Part shown: positions 35,955-45,015 of the stretch, in pieces | Numbering within the stretch: the stretch's first letter is position 1 | Layout: each line of letters begins with the position of its first letter | From: Candidatus Latescibacterota bacterium | GTDB lineage: Bacteria > Krumholzibacteriota > Krumholzibacteriia > G020349025 | Reading direction: 5' to 3' | Assembly (NCBI GenBank): GCA_020349025.1 | Contig: CP070763.1 | Coordinates: 935,046 to 999,045 of the forward strand | Length of the DNA: 64,000 bases | Notes under the pieces: generated by a model | What the model was told of the DNA's origin: nothing | The model's database searches: none | The model's input: the letters and a program-made list of their open reading frames with translations, nothing else | Program-made: the position numbers and the translations under genes

Positions 35955-37952
35955 TTGTCGTCGCCGTGGCGAGACCCACGTGACATGATCGATCGAGTCT
36001 TCACCTGGTCCGAAGGCGTCCAGTGCATCCACGCCACGGATGCTGGCCTGTGGCTGGGGCACCAAGGTGGGGTGTCCTTCTTCTCACCGGAAACTGGATC
36101 GCGCTGCAAGTGGACCACGTCGAACGGTCTTCCGGCACAGCCCGTGCTGCACATTGCGAGCTGCGGTTCCCGCCTCGCGGCTGCGACACCCAACGGAATC
36201 GCCTGGGTCGATGACATGCAGCAGCTGCTGCAGGACGTCGAGAGAGCAGCACCGAGCGTACGCTGGCAACGTGGACTCATGCACGCGCGTGGTGCAGGTG
36301 TCTACGTCAACGGACTCGAGTTCGTCGACGGCCGGATTCATGCGACGACGGGAGGCGGTCGCGTTTATCTGGAGAAGGAGAGCGGCTTCCAGCTGCTCGA
36401 GCTGCCGGTGCCACAGGCACGCCTGCTGCGGCTCCTGTCGTTGGCGAGTCCCCGTGGCACGCTGCGACTGCTCCTGATCTCGAACAACAGCGGCATCCTC
36501 TTGCTGGCGACTGGAGAAGGCGAGGAGCCATCGCTCTACCAGTGGAGTGAGCCGGAGAGCCTGTGCTCACGCTACGTCACGTCCATCGCTCTCGCGGGCT
36601 CCTACGTCACCGTCGGCGTGCACGGCTGTATCCACGTCGCGCGGCAGCGCGATCTGGTCGAGAACCCGGACAAGGTGTCGCGGTGGGGGCGTGTGACGCT
36701 CAGCGACCTGCAGGTGCCGACGGAGCACAGCCGCATCCACGCGCTCTGCGAGCATGGCGACTTCCTGTACGCGGGCACATCCGCGGGTCTCTACCGAGTT
36801 TCTCTCGACGATGTCGCCGCCGCCACGCGCGACCGTGTCGCCGCCGAGCGCATCGACGAGTACCCCGTCCGACACCTGGCCGCATACCGGGACGAGCTCT
36901 GGGCCGTGCAGCACAGCGGTGTCGGCAAGTTCATCGAAGGGGGCCGCGCCACCGTGCAGCGCCCGCTCCAAAATCGCAGTGAGCGTGAGCCGGGGCGTGG
37001 GGGCGGTGCCGCGGACTCGCGCGCACCCACACCGCGCATCACCAGCTTCGGCCGTCGCTGGCGCTTCGTTCCGGAGGCGCGCTGGCGTGGTTTCAATGCC
37101 GAGCCGGAATCGCATCAGGTGGTCTGCTTGACCTCGACGCCGGAAGGGATCGCGTTCGGCGGCGAGTCGGGTCGAGTCGTGCTGCACTGGGGCAAGCGCT
37201 GGGTGACGGAGAGCCTCGTGCGGCAGCGGCGTTCGCCCGAGGTGCACTCGCTCGTCTACGACCCGGATGGAGCCCAACTGTGGGCGGCCACACGCCACGG
37301 CTTGTTCCACCGCGATCCGCGCGGACGTTGGATGCGCGACCTCGCTTTTCCGGGACGAACCGTGCACCAGCTCGTCGTCTGGCAGGGGAACGTGGCGGCG
37401 CTCGGAAGCGCCGGACTGCACATGTACGTGCAGAGCGCCTGGAGTGAGATTCCCTTCGTGGAAGAGACGCCTCCTCTTTTCTCCGCCGTTTCGGGCGATC
37501 CCGGGTTGGTCCTCGCAGGACGTCCCGGTGCGGGTTTCTTCATCTGGCGCCCCGATGCTCCGCAGCCGGCGCCGCTTGCGCTCTCCGTGGGGCGTGCGAA
37601 TTGCATGACCTGGGACGCGACGGGCGCGTTGTGGCTCGGGACGGACCGCGGGATCGCGCGGTGGAGCGGGGACGAGCTGACCGCCTTCCGCTGGAACGCG
37701 GAATCGGAGGATCACATCACCACGCTGCTCGTCCACAGGGGCCGCCTGTTCGTGGGCTCTCACGCTGGAGTCTGGATCGCGGCGGTGGACGATCTTGAGC
37801 CCTCAGCGGGCGAGGCACTGGAAGCGAAGGGCCGGCGTCTCGGCCTCCTGGACGGCTTGCCGAACGCGCACGTATCCAGCCTGGTGGTACACGCCGACCG
37901 GGTCTGGGTGGGGACGCACGGCGGCCTGACGCTCCTGGGGCAGGACGCGTGA
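35955..37952 (+). CDS. Beta-propeller protein with two-component-regulator-type repeats
   Basis: This is a protein of about 665 residues made of repeated blades of the Reg_prop type, recognised by LWLGTDRGIARWSGD, LWAATRHGLFHRD, LYAGTSAGLYRVS and VWVGTHGGLTLLGQD. Such repeats usually form sensor domains of hybrid histidine kinases, but no kinase, membrane or DNA-binding part follows here. The start is uncertain: TTG 35955 is the first usual start, but the frame is protein-like for about 25 codons upstream (DWIGLLVADLVSAE), so an ATT or a start near 35889 is possible. The GT-C gene follows after 36 bases. Confidence 0.7.
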   Translation: MSSPWRDPRDMIDRVFTWSEGVQCIHATDAGLWLGHQGGVSFFSPETGSRCKWTTSNGLPAQPVLHIASCGSRLAAATPNGIAWVDDMQQLLQDVERAAPSVRWQRGLMHARGAGVYVNGLEFVDGRIHATTGGGRVYLEKESGFQLLELPVPQARLLRLLSLASPRGTLRLLLISNNSGILLLATGEGEEPSLYQWSEPESLCSRYVTSIALAGSYVTVGVHGCIHVARQRDLVENPDKVSRWGRVTLSDLQVPTEHSRIHALCEHGDFLYAGTSAGLYRVSLDDVAAATRDRVAAERIDEYPVRHLAAYRDELWAVQHSGVGKFIEGGRATVQRPLQNRSEREPGRGGGAADSRAPTPRITSFGRRWRFVPEARWRGFNAEPESHQVVCLTSTPEGIAFGGESGRVVLHWGKRWVTESLVRQRRSPEVHSLVYDPDGAQLWAATRHGLFHRDPRGRWMRDLAFPGRTVHQLVVWQGNVAALGSAGLHMYVQSAWSEIPFVEETPPLFSAVSGDPGLVLAGRPGAGFFIWRPDAPQPAPLALSVGRANCMTWDATGALWLGTDRGIARWSGDELTAFRWNAESEDHITTLLVHRGRLFVGSHAGVWIAAVDDLEPSAGEALEAKGRRLGLLDGLPNAHVSSLVVHADRVWVGTHGGLTLLGQDA

Positions 37953-37988
37953 CGACGCACGAGCCCGCGTCGGACGGGGGTCGAATCG

Positions 37989-39428
37989 ATGCGGACGCTC
38001 CTTGCGATCGTCCCCGTGGCGATCTTCCTCGCCTTGGGGACGCACCTCTGCTTCCAGGCCGGTTTGCAGCCAGACGACCACGGCTACATGGCGCTGCGCG
38101 TCGCCGACAACTTCCGCACCGGACAGGGACTCACCTTCAACGCCGGCGAACGGCGTGATCTCGTCGACAGCCTCCTCTGGGTGGGGCAGCTGTCGCTGCT
38201 CTCCTTCTCGCGCGCCGCGCCGCTGTTCCTGCAGCTGCTCGGTCTCGTTCTCGGCGTTGTGGTTCTTCTGCTCGTTGCGGCGTGCCCCCGCTCGCGTCTC
38301 GTGGGTGCAGGCGCGGCTCTTTTCATTGCCCTCGATGGGCTCTTCGTCGCACGCCTGACGGCGGGTGGGAGCGAGCCGCTGGCAGCGCTGCACTTGCTCC
38401 TTCTCTACCCGATCCTGCGCGCCGCGCGCGGCCGTGCTTCCGGCTTCCGCGAGTCGGATGCGGCGCTCGCGCTGTGGGCGGGCCTCGCCGCCTGCGTGCG
38501 CTACGAGTTCGTCATCCTGGCCCTGCCGGTGTCGCTGGGCGCCGGCTTGCGCGAGCCGCGCCGCGGCTGGGCGTGGCTGCCGATGGCGGCCGCGTGCGTC
38601 GCGGCCGTCCTGTGCGTGGGGCTGCGGTGGAGCTACTTCCAGGCGCGGCCCGCCTACTGGGAGCCGTGGCCTCCCACCGCCGGCAGCCTGGGCGATGCCG
38701 CGCGCGTGTTGGCGGAGAACGTCCTGCGCCGACCGCTCCTGCTCATCGGGATCGCGCTTCTGGTGGCGGAGTGGATGCGGGGACGGCTGTGGTTGGGGCG
38801 CCGAAGCGGTCTCGCCTGGGGCCTCGTGGCCTTGCTGCTCTTCTCTCTGGCGCCGGCGCGCGGCGGCGACGTCGAACGTCAAATCGCGGCCATCCTGCCA
38901 CTGGCCTATCTTCTCGCGGTCGAGGCGATCTGGCGCCGCGAGGGGACGCGTCCGGCCCTGCTGGCAGCGCTGCTGCTGCTGCTGGCACAGCCGGCCTGGA
39001 CGGCGGTGGGACGCGATGCCGACCCGGCGCTGGACGGGCCGTACGCGCGCGTCGGGCAGTGGCTGCGCTCCCACACGTTGCCGGGCACCGTGGTGGGAGC
39101 GCGACGCGTGGGGGCGGTCGGATACTACAGCGGCTTGCGCGTGGAGGATGTGAGGGGGCGCGTCAGCCCGCGTGTCGCCGCCGCCCGACGTCTCCTGGCA
39201 CCGAGCGGCGAGGAGGATCTGCAGGCGTCCTTCCAGCCGATGTTTCGGCAGGAGCCCGACCTCGTGCTGGTGTTGCCCGGCGAGCCCGTTCCCTCCGCGC
39301 GCACCTACGTTCCGAACGACGACGCGCTGCCCGAGGCCATTCGCGGCCCCTTCCGCGTCTACCGCTGGGCCGGCAGCCCGGTCTGGCGCAGCCAGCCACA
39401 ACTCAGCACGAGAAAACGCTCACTGTGA
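37989..39428 (+). CDS. GT-C-type membrane glycosyltransferase-like protein
   Basis: This 479-residue protein has about ten hydrophobic segments. The N-terminal luminal loop LQPDDHGYMALRVADNFRTG, with the DD pair and a FNAGER-DLVDSLLW continuation, is typical of GT-C transferases that use polyprenyl-linked sugars (ArnT/AftB-like families). A soluble C-terminal part of about 90 residues follows. The substrate is unknown. It is probably co-transcribed with the propeller gene. Its last nine bases overlap the convergent TPR-protein gene. Confidence 0.72.
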   Translation: MRTLLAIVPVAIFLALGTHLCFQAGLQPDDHGYMALRVADNFRTGQGLTFNAGERRDLVDSLLWVGQLSLLSFSRAAPLFLQLLGLVLGVVVLLLVAACPRSRLVGAGAALFIALDGLFVARLTAGGSEPLAALHLLLLYPILRAARGRASGFRESDAALALWAGLAACVRYEFVILALPVSLGAGLREPRRGWAWLPMAAACVAAVLCVGLRWSYFQARPAYWEPWPPTAGSLGDAARVLAENVLRRPLLLIGIALLVAEWMRGRLWLGRRSGLAWGLVALLLFSLAPARGGDVERQIAAILPLAYLLAVEAIWRREGTRPALLAALLLLLAQPAWTAVGRDADPALDGPYARVGQWLRSHTLPGTVVGARRVGAVGYYSGLRVEDVRGRVSPRVAAARRLLAPSGEEDLQASFQPMFRQEPDLVLVLPGEPVPSARTYVPNDDALPEAIRGPFRVYRWAGSPVWRSQPQLSTRKRSL

Positions 39429-41069
39429 TTGTGCACGGGTATGTTCGCTGCTGCTCTTCGATTCGACGTGCTCGCCCGCATGGCCGGGTCGGCCATTCTC
39501 GTAGTAACGCTGCCGCGCTTTGGTGACGTGGCGGACGAGGTCCTTGTTGAGGTGCTTGTCCGTGGCGGAGTCGAGCAGCTTGGCGGCCTTCTTGTGCTCG
39601 CCCGCGGCGCCATGGATTTCGGCGGAGCGCGCTTTGGCGAAGTAGCGGAACCAGGCCCAGCGATCGCGCCCCGTTTGCACGTGGTTGGCGCGAGCATAGT
39701 GCTGGAGCGCCGCCTCCGGCTCGTCGCTCAGGAGGGCCAGCTCACCGCGGTAGAAGTGCAGGATCGGCATCTCCACGTCTGCGACCGCTTCGAGCCCTGC
39801 CGCCGCCGTTGCCAGGTCGCCCGCATAGAGCGCTCGCACGGCGGGTTGGATCTGCAAGAGCGCTCGGCTCTCTGCCTCGGACGCAACGGAGCTCTTGTGG
39901 CGGGCGTAGCTGAGGCGGCGGCTTTCGCGCTGGCGTGGCGGCAGCTCTTCGACGAGCGCCACGGCTGCATCGCGCTCGCCGAGCAGGAGCAGCACGTTGA
40001 CGAGCGTCCAGCGCACCTCGAAGCCGAGCCAGTCCGGCTCCAGCGTCTCCTCCTGCTTCAAGATCTCGAGATTCTGCCGCGCGCTCTGAATGCGGCCGGC
40101 GAGCATCTGCTGCAGCGCCAGGTAGAAGCGCAGCCGCTGCGCAACCTTGCGCTCCCACGCCTCCGGTCCGTTCGCGTGCGCCTCCACTCCGCGCTCGGTC
40201 CGCTGCAGCTCCGCACCGAGCCGCGCCGGGAAGAAGAGGTTCATGACCGCCAGCGGTTCGAGGATGCGCGGGTTTGTGGGGTAGTCCTCGAGCACCTTCT
40301 CGAACTCGACGATCCCGTCCTCGAAACGCCCCTCGAAGCCGAAGTAGACGACGCCGATCAGGGGGCGCGCGTCGAGACGGCTGAGGCCCTGGCGCTGCGC
40401 TGCGGCGTTCATGTACTGCAGGCCGAGGTCGCTGTTGCCACCCGGAAGGCGCACGATCACACGCGCCACCTTGACGAAACCAGGCAGAATGTCCGCGAAG
40501 TAGAGGAACGTACCCTGGATCAGGAGGGCATCCGCGTTGGTCGGCTGGCGTTGCAGGACGAAATCGAGATCGTCCTTGCCTGCCTTGGCGCGCCGCCCGG
40601 CGCTCCAGTACTCGTTGGCCAGGGCGTGCATCTGCGATTTGAACATCAGGGCCCAGCCGCGGTAGAGGCGGCCCGCGAGCGACTCCGGGTCGCGTTGGAG
40701 GATCGCGTTGCTGGCCGCCACCGCCTGGTCGCAGAGCTCCTTGATCGGATTCACCTGCGGTTTGATGTCTCGGCGTTCGAAGTTCTGGTCGGCGACATCA
40801 AGCCGCAGCACTCGGGCCTTGAGCATGTAGGAGCGCGGATCGCGTGGCGCGAGCTCGATGAGCTCGTCGGCGATCCGTCCCGCCTCGCTGGGGCGGCCGC
40901 GGTAGATCGCCTCCATGGCCTCGCGGAAGGAGAGCTCGATCTGCTCCTCGACGTCGGCGCCGTGCAGGCCCGTGGGCAGTGGCTGCCCCCCCACGGGAAC
41001 CACGTGCACCGCGGCCACGAGGGCCGCGTAGACGACGACTGTCAGGAAGGTGTCTCGCATCCAGTGCAT
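39420..41069 (-). CDS. Exported TPR-like repeat protein
   Basis: This 549-residue protein has an N-terminal hydrophobic signal (FLTVVVYAALVAAVHVVPVGG) and is otherwise helical, with TPR-like repeats. Examples are FREAMEAIYRGRPSEAGRIADELIEL split over residues ~48-75, GRFEDGIVEFEKVLEDYPTNP, and EPEAALQHYARANHVQ. No enzymatic motif is visible. It probably acts as a periplasmic scaffold. It follows the radical SAM gene on the same strand, but a strong terminator between them argues for separate transcription. Confidence 0.72.
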   Translation of the reverse strand: MHWMRDTFLTVVVYAALVAAVHVVPVGGQPLPTGLHGADVEEQIELSFREAMEAIYRGRPSEAGRIADELIELAPRDPRSYMLKARVLRLDVADQNFERRDIKPQVNPIKELCDQAVAASNAILQRDPESLAGRLYRGWALMFKSQMHALANEYWSAGRRAKAGKDDLDFVLQRQPTNADALLIQGTFLYFADILPGFVKVARVIVRLPGGNSDLGLQYMNAAAQRQGLSRLDARPLIGVVYFGFEGRFEDGIVEFEKVLEDYPTNPRILEPLAVMNLFFPARLGAELQRTERGVEAHANGPEAWERKVAQRLRFYLALQQMLAGRIQSARQNLEILKQEETLEPDWLGFEVRWTLVNVLLLLGERDAAVALVEELPPRQRESRRLSYARHKSSVASEAESRALLQIQPAVRALYAGDLATAAAGLEAVADVEMPILHFYRGELALLSDEPEAALQHYARANHVQTGRDRWAWFRYFAKARSAEIHGAAGEHKKAAKLLDSATDKHLNKDLVRHVTKARQRYYENGRPGHAGEHVESKSSSEHTRAQSQ

Positions 41070-41153
41070 AGAACGGTCCGCCGTCGGTTTATTTCACGGG
41101 ATCGGTTCGCTGCAGTACCGGGCTCCCTCCATGCTACACGCTCGACGCCCTGG

Positions 41154-41180
41154 AAAAAAGAGGAGGGCTGTGCCCTCCTC
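41154..41180 (-). terminator. Rho-independent terminator of the radical SAM gene
   Basis: A 9-bp stem (41160-41168 with 41172-41180, loop TGT) is followed on the minus strand by six T. It lies 70 bases after the radical SAM stop. Confidence 0.8.
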
Positions 41181-41250
41181 CTGAAACGTGCAACTCAAGC
41201 TCCAGGTTACGCTCCATCGACCCGACCTGCTCGGGCTCCCAACGCCCGCC

Positions 41251-43146
41251 TCAGCCGCAGCCGCAGCCGACGCCGCAGGAGGTGGCTGCCTCCACCTCGT
41301 CGCGGCTGCCGTTCGACACCGCGATCGCAAGCTGCCCGTTCTTCTTGCGGATCGGGATCCGCGCCGTGATCGGGTCCTCGTACATCGGCATCTGCAGGTC
41401 TCTGCCGTTGGCATAGACCTTGTGCTTGCCCTTGCTCCTGTACCACTCCGCCGTGGTGGCGCTCATGTGCATGTGCTCGACGATCTGCCGCCAGCCGACT
41501 CCGGTGTTGTAGGCGCAGAAGGAGATCTCACCCTGCTGCGTGCCGTACGGGATGATGCACATCTCGGTGCGGCGGAAATCGTAGTTGAAAAGGTCCTGGA
41601 ACCACATGCCCGCGATGAAGAGGATGCGCCACTTGTAGTCCGGCTCGTCGTCGTAGCCGGCGTGTCCCCCCACCTGCTTGTCGAACTTCTTCAGCATTTC
41701 CGTGAAGGAGAGCGGCGCGCGCTTGGCGTCGAAGTTGCGCAGCAGTGCCATCGCCATCTGCACCTTCGTGAGCGTGGCTCCCCGGTTGGAGTCTGTGATC
41801 GCCTTGACGTCGGCGATGAAGCGCTCCAGGTTGAGGAACTCGGAGAAGGGCACCATCTCCTTCGTTTCGGTGTTGACGAGCATGATCATGCCGATGCCGC
41901 AGTTGGGGTGACAGCCACACTTCATCGCGCCCCACTCGGCGTCGGGGCCCTTCATCAGGTCGACCAGATCGGAGAAGGGGCCGAGGCCCGACAGCGGGTA
42001 CCAGTCCACCAGCGGCTCGGTGGCGCCCGTCTGCGTCTTCACGTCGTGTGCCAGATGCGACAGTGTGTAACGCATCTTCTCGCGCTCTGAGTCCGAGATG
42101 TCTTCGTCACGACCGGTGAAGCTCACCGGCTGAAAGGCCACCACGCTCACCTTGTCGGAGTTCTCGACGGCGAAATCGACGATCGGGCCCACCTGGTCGT
42201 TGTTGACGCTGTTGACGATCGTCACCACCAGCACGACGTCGATGTCCGCCTTGGCCAGGTTCTCGATGGCACGCAGCTTGACATCGAACAGGTTGCCGAT
42301 TTTGCGATGCGCGTTCGCCTCGTTGCCGATGCCGTCGAACTGCAGGTAGGCAATCCGCATCCCCGCTTCCCGCGCCCGGTAGGCGTAGTCGAGATCCTGC
42401 GCAAAGCGGATGCCGTTGGTCGCCGCCTGGATGCTGAAATAGCCGACCTTCTTGGCGTAGGCGACCGAGTCGAGGAAGATCGGGCTCACCGTCGGTTCGC
42501 CACCGGAGAACTGCACCGACATCTGGCGCTGCGGCTTGATCGAAAGAGAGTCGTCGAGAATCCTCTTCACCTCGTCGAGCGAGAGCTCGTGCACGTAGCC
42601 GACCTGGTTGGCGTCCATGAAGCAGGGGTCGCACATCATGTTGCAGCGGTTGGTGAGATCGACCGTCAGAACCGCGCCACGCCCGTACTGGATCGAGGAG
42701 GTCCCGTGGTTGCGCAGGTTCGTGGCCGGCGACTTGAAATCGCGCCCCGGATAGAGGCGCTCGATGCGCGACAGGAAGGCCGGGTCGATCGCCATGACGT
42801 CGCTCATGCTGCCGTGCTTCGGGCACTCCTTCTCCATGACGATCTTGCCGTCACGTTCGACGACTTGCGCCTTGATCTCGCCCGGGTTGCCGTCGACCAG
42901 GATCGAGTGATCGATCTCGCCCGCGACGATCGCACCGCGCACCTCCTGGACGCACTTCGGACAGAGGGAATCGGTCTCGCGCGGCCAGCCGAGTTTCGGA
43001 AAGCTGCGCTCCGTGCTGCGAAGCAGGGGTGCGGGCGCCCAGCGCGGCGTGAACGGCTGTCCCGGAGTGATCTTCGAGTTCACGTGCTGGAAGACGGGCC
43101 AACCCACGTTGGCCATCTTGCTGAGTGCAGCATCCAAGGCTCTCAA
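41251..43146 (-). CDS. Radical SAM enzyme of the COG1964/Tes-like group
   Basis: This is a 631-residue radical SAM protein. The N-terminal metal-binding pair LCPKC (C62, C65) and ECPKHG (C108) is followed by the SAM/4Fe-4S loop CNMMCDPC (C168, C172, C175), SGGEPT (215-219), ATNGIR, YLQFDG and FQPVSFTGR. That motif series matches the COG1964 group that includes archaeal tetraether lipid synthase. Further cysteines lie in KCGCHPNC (410, 412, 416) and in the C-terminal tail CGVGCGCG (624, 628, 630). The CxxCxxH-type element that Tes carries just before the SAM domain is absent here (NLRNHGTSS). The start is TTG with AAGGAGG six bases upstream. It is monocistronic. A role in joining lipid chains is possible but unproven. 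Confidence 0.82.
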   Translation of the reverse strand: MRALDAALSKMANVGWPVFQHVNSKITPGQPFTPRWAPAPLLRSTERSFPKLGWPRETDSLCPKCVQEVRGAIVAGEIDHSILVDGNPGEIKAQVVERDGKIVMEKECPKHGSMSDVMAIDPAFLSRIERLYPGRDFKSPATNLRNHGTSSIQYGRGAVLTVDLTNRCNMMCDPCFMDANQVGYVHELSLDEVKRILDDSLSIKPQRQMSVQFSGGEPTVSPIFLDSVAYAKKVGYFSIQAATNGIRFAQDLDYAYRAREAGMRIAYLQFDGIGNEANAHRKIGNLFDVKLRAIENLAKADIDVVLVVTIVNSVNNDQVGPIVDFAVENSDKVSVVAFQPVSFTGRDEDISDSEREKMRYTLSHLAHDVKTQTGATEPLVDWYPLSGLGPFSDLVDLMKGPDAEWGAMKCGCHPNCGIGMIMLVNTETKEMVPFSEFLNLERFIADVKAITDSNRGATLTKVQMAMALLRNFDAKRAPLSFTEMLKKFDKQVGGHAGYDDEPDYKWRILFIAGMWFQDLFNYDFRRTEMCIIPYGTQQGEISFCAYNTGVGWRQIVEHMHMSATTAEWYRSKGKHKVYANGRDLQMPMYEDPITARIPIRKKNGQLAIAVSNGSRDEVEAATSCGVGCGCG

Positions 43147-43646
43147 GGGCGTCCTCCTTCATGGAGACCCGGCGCCTTCGACGGCGCGGCCGAACTCCGC
43201 GTCACTCACCGACGGCACGGCGATCGCTCGCGTCGTGCGCCTGCATCCCCGCGCTCGCAGCGGGCGCACGCAATGGCATGGCCCGCGCGGGAGCGACCGA
43301 CCGGAGAAACGGCGTCGCGATACGCCTATCGTTAGCGACTCAAACGCGGCAGGTCTATGCTCTCGTGGGCTGTGGGGGCGGATTTCCAGCGAATGGTCGT
43401 CTCCCAAGGCTCAACGGTCGCCCCGGGCGGCTGGAACGTGACCAGTTGGGTGGGGCAGGGCACGGGGCCGCCGCCGGGAGAAGACTCGCGACTCGATCGG
43501 CGCGCGGCGCGCCGCGTGGCTTCATGAAACGGATGGCGCGACGGCATCTGGAGTCTCGCATTGCGGTTGCACTCGGCGTCGATCGCATTCGAAACGCATC
43601 GTGTATGCTCAGGCATCGCGCGAGTGCACGGTCGACTGGATCGAGG
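43147..43646. other. Divergent intergenic region
   Basis: These 500 bases separate the divergent radical SAM and hydrolase-like genes. I see no credible gene or stable RNA. A GGCGCGC-rich palindromic patch lies near 43499-43515, and a TATGCT possible -10 at 43604-43609 precedes the hydrolase-like gene. Confidence 0.4.
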
Positions 43647-44444
43647 ATGCCCTTCTTCACGAGCAACGGAGCCAACATTCACGTCGATGTGGCGGGCGCC
43701 GGTGCGCCGTTGCTCATGATCCACAGCCTGACGCTCGATCATCGCCAGTGGAGCGCACAGCGCGAAGCGCTGCTGCAGGAGCATCGCGTTTTTCGCATGG
43801 ATCTTCGCGGCCACGGGCGCTCCGCGGCGACGACGCACGGACACACGTGGAGCGGCTTTGCGCAAGACGTGCAGCGCGCCATGGTCCAGGTCGGGATGGA
43901 GCGCTTGCACCCCGGCTTCCTCGTCGCGCACGCGCACGCGGCGGATGCCGTCCTGCAAGCGGCCCTGGCTGAGCCTCGTTCGCTCCGCGCCGTCGTCGTC
44001 GTGGCTCCCGTGGTGTCCGGATGCGCCCTGTCCGAAGCATGGCGGGAGCGCATGCGCCGCATGCGTCAGCACGCGGCGGCGGGCGAGCTGGAGTCGGCGC
44101 TCGAGCTCTTTCGCGCCGATCCCGTTTTCGCGGGAGTGCGTGCGCAAGCGGACCTCGAAGCCGGCGTTCGCGACATGCAGGCACGCTTCTCGGGGGCATT
44201 CCTTTACGACGACGACGACGCAGGAACGCCAACGCTGGAACGCCTCGCCGATTGCAAGGTGCCGATTCTCGTCGTCCGACCGCAGAGGGATCGCGCCGAC
44301 CTGCGGGAGGCGGCGTCGGCAATCGCAGCGCGTGCGCCACGCGCACGCGTCGTCGAATGCGCGGCGGTCGGCCACTTCGCCAACCTCGAGGGACCGGAAC
44401 TTTTCAACGAGATCCTGCGCGATTGCATCGCGGAACACGCCTGA
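43647..44444 (+). CDS. Alpha/beta-hydrolase-fold protein lacking the nucleophile
   Basis: This is a 265-residue cytoplasmic protein with the PF00561 layout: MPFFTSNGANIHVDVAGAG, MIHSLTLDHRQW, FRMDLRGHGRSA, and the C-terminal histidine region VGHFANLEGPELF. An aspartate is available in QRDRADL. The nucleophile elbow, usually GHSMGG, is AHAHAA (A94-A99), so the serine is an alanine (A96). It is thus either catalytically inactive or uses a different chemistry, as in the few family members without hydrolase activity. GAGG adjoins the ATG. It is transcribed away from the radical SAM gene. Confidence 0.75.
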   Translation: MPFFTSNGANIHVDVAGAGAPLLMIHSLTLDHRQWSAQREALLQEHRVFRMDLRGHGRSAATTHGHTWSGFAQDVQRAMVQVGMERLHPGFLVAHAHAADAVLQAALAEPRSLRAVVVVAPVVSGCALSEAWRERMRRMRQHAAAGELESALELFRADPVFAGVRAQADLEAGVRDMQARFSGAFLYDDDDAGTPTLERLADCKVPILVVRPQRDRADLREAASAIAARAPRARVVECAAVGHFANLEGPELFNEILRDCIAEHA

Positions 44445-44494
44445 TGCATGCGCGTGAGCGGCCAGGGCGAGTGCGCCCCCGCCGGAGGGGGGGG

Positions 44495-44983
44495 TCACCG
44501 GGGCGCAGGCTGCTGATTCGCTTCGCTGCCGATCGTGAGGCGACTCAGATCGATCAGCTCGATTCCGAGCTCGCGGGCGACTTCGATCGAGCGCTGGTCG
44601 CGGTAGAACTCACCGTAGTAGACGCGCCGGAGGGAGGAGTTCGCGATGAGGCGGAAGCAGCTCCAGCACGGGCTCGCGGTGGTGTAGATATCCGCCCCCT
44701 CGATCCTCACGCCGTTGCGCGCGGCCTGGCAGATTGCATTCGCCTCGGCGTGCACGGTGCGCACGCAGTGCCCCTCCTGCATCATGTGTCCGACGTCGGA
44801 GCAGTGCGGCAGTCCGCGGATGGAGCCGTTGTAGCCCGTCGACAGAATCACCTTGTCGCGCACGATCACCGCTCCCACGCGCTTGCGGTCGCACGTCGCG
44901 CGCGTGGCCACCTGGAGGGCGATGTTCATGAAGTACTCGTTCCACGAGACGCGCCCGCGGGATGTGCGCTCCTGGATCGACAT
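44495..44983 (-). CDS. dCMP deaminase family protein
   Basis: This 162-residue zinc enzyme converts dCMP to dUMP for thymidylate synthesis. The zinc site is HAE in TVHAEANAI and the SPCWSC pair; a further CDRKRVGAVIV strand fits dCMP deaminase/ComEB. It is the last gene of the long leftward run and begins 32 bases after the polysaccharide deacetylase stop. TGATACTGT, an extended -10-like element, ends only seven bases before the ATG, so a leaderless transcript is possible. Confidence 0.9.
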   Translation of the reverse strand: MSIQERTSRGRVSWNEYFMNIALQVATRATCDRKRVGAVIVRDKVILSTGYNGSIRGLPHCSDVGHMMQEGHCVRTVHAEANAICQAARNGVRIEGADIYTTASPCWSCFRLIANSSLRRVYYGEFYRDQRSIEVARELGIELIDLSRLTIGSEANQQPAPR

Positions 44984-45015
44984 GCGGGGCACAGTATCAG
45001 AGCGTCGGATCGCCC

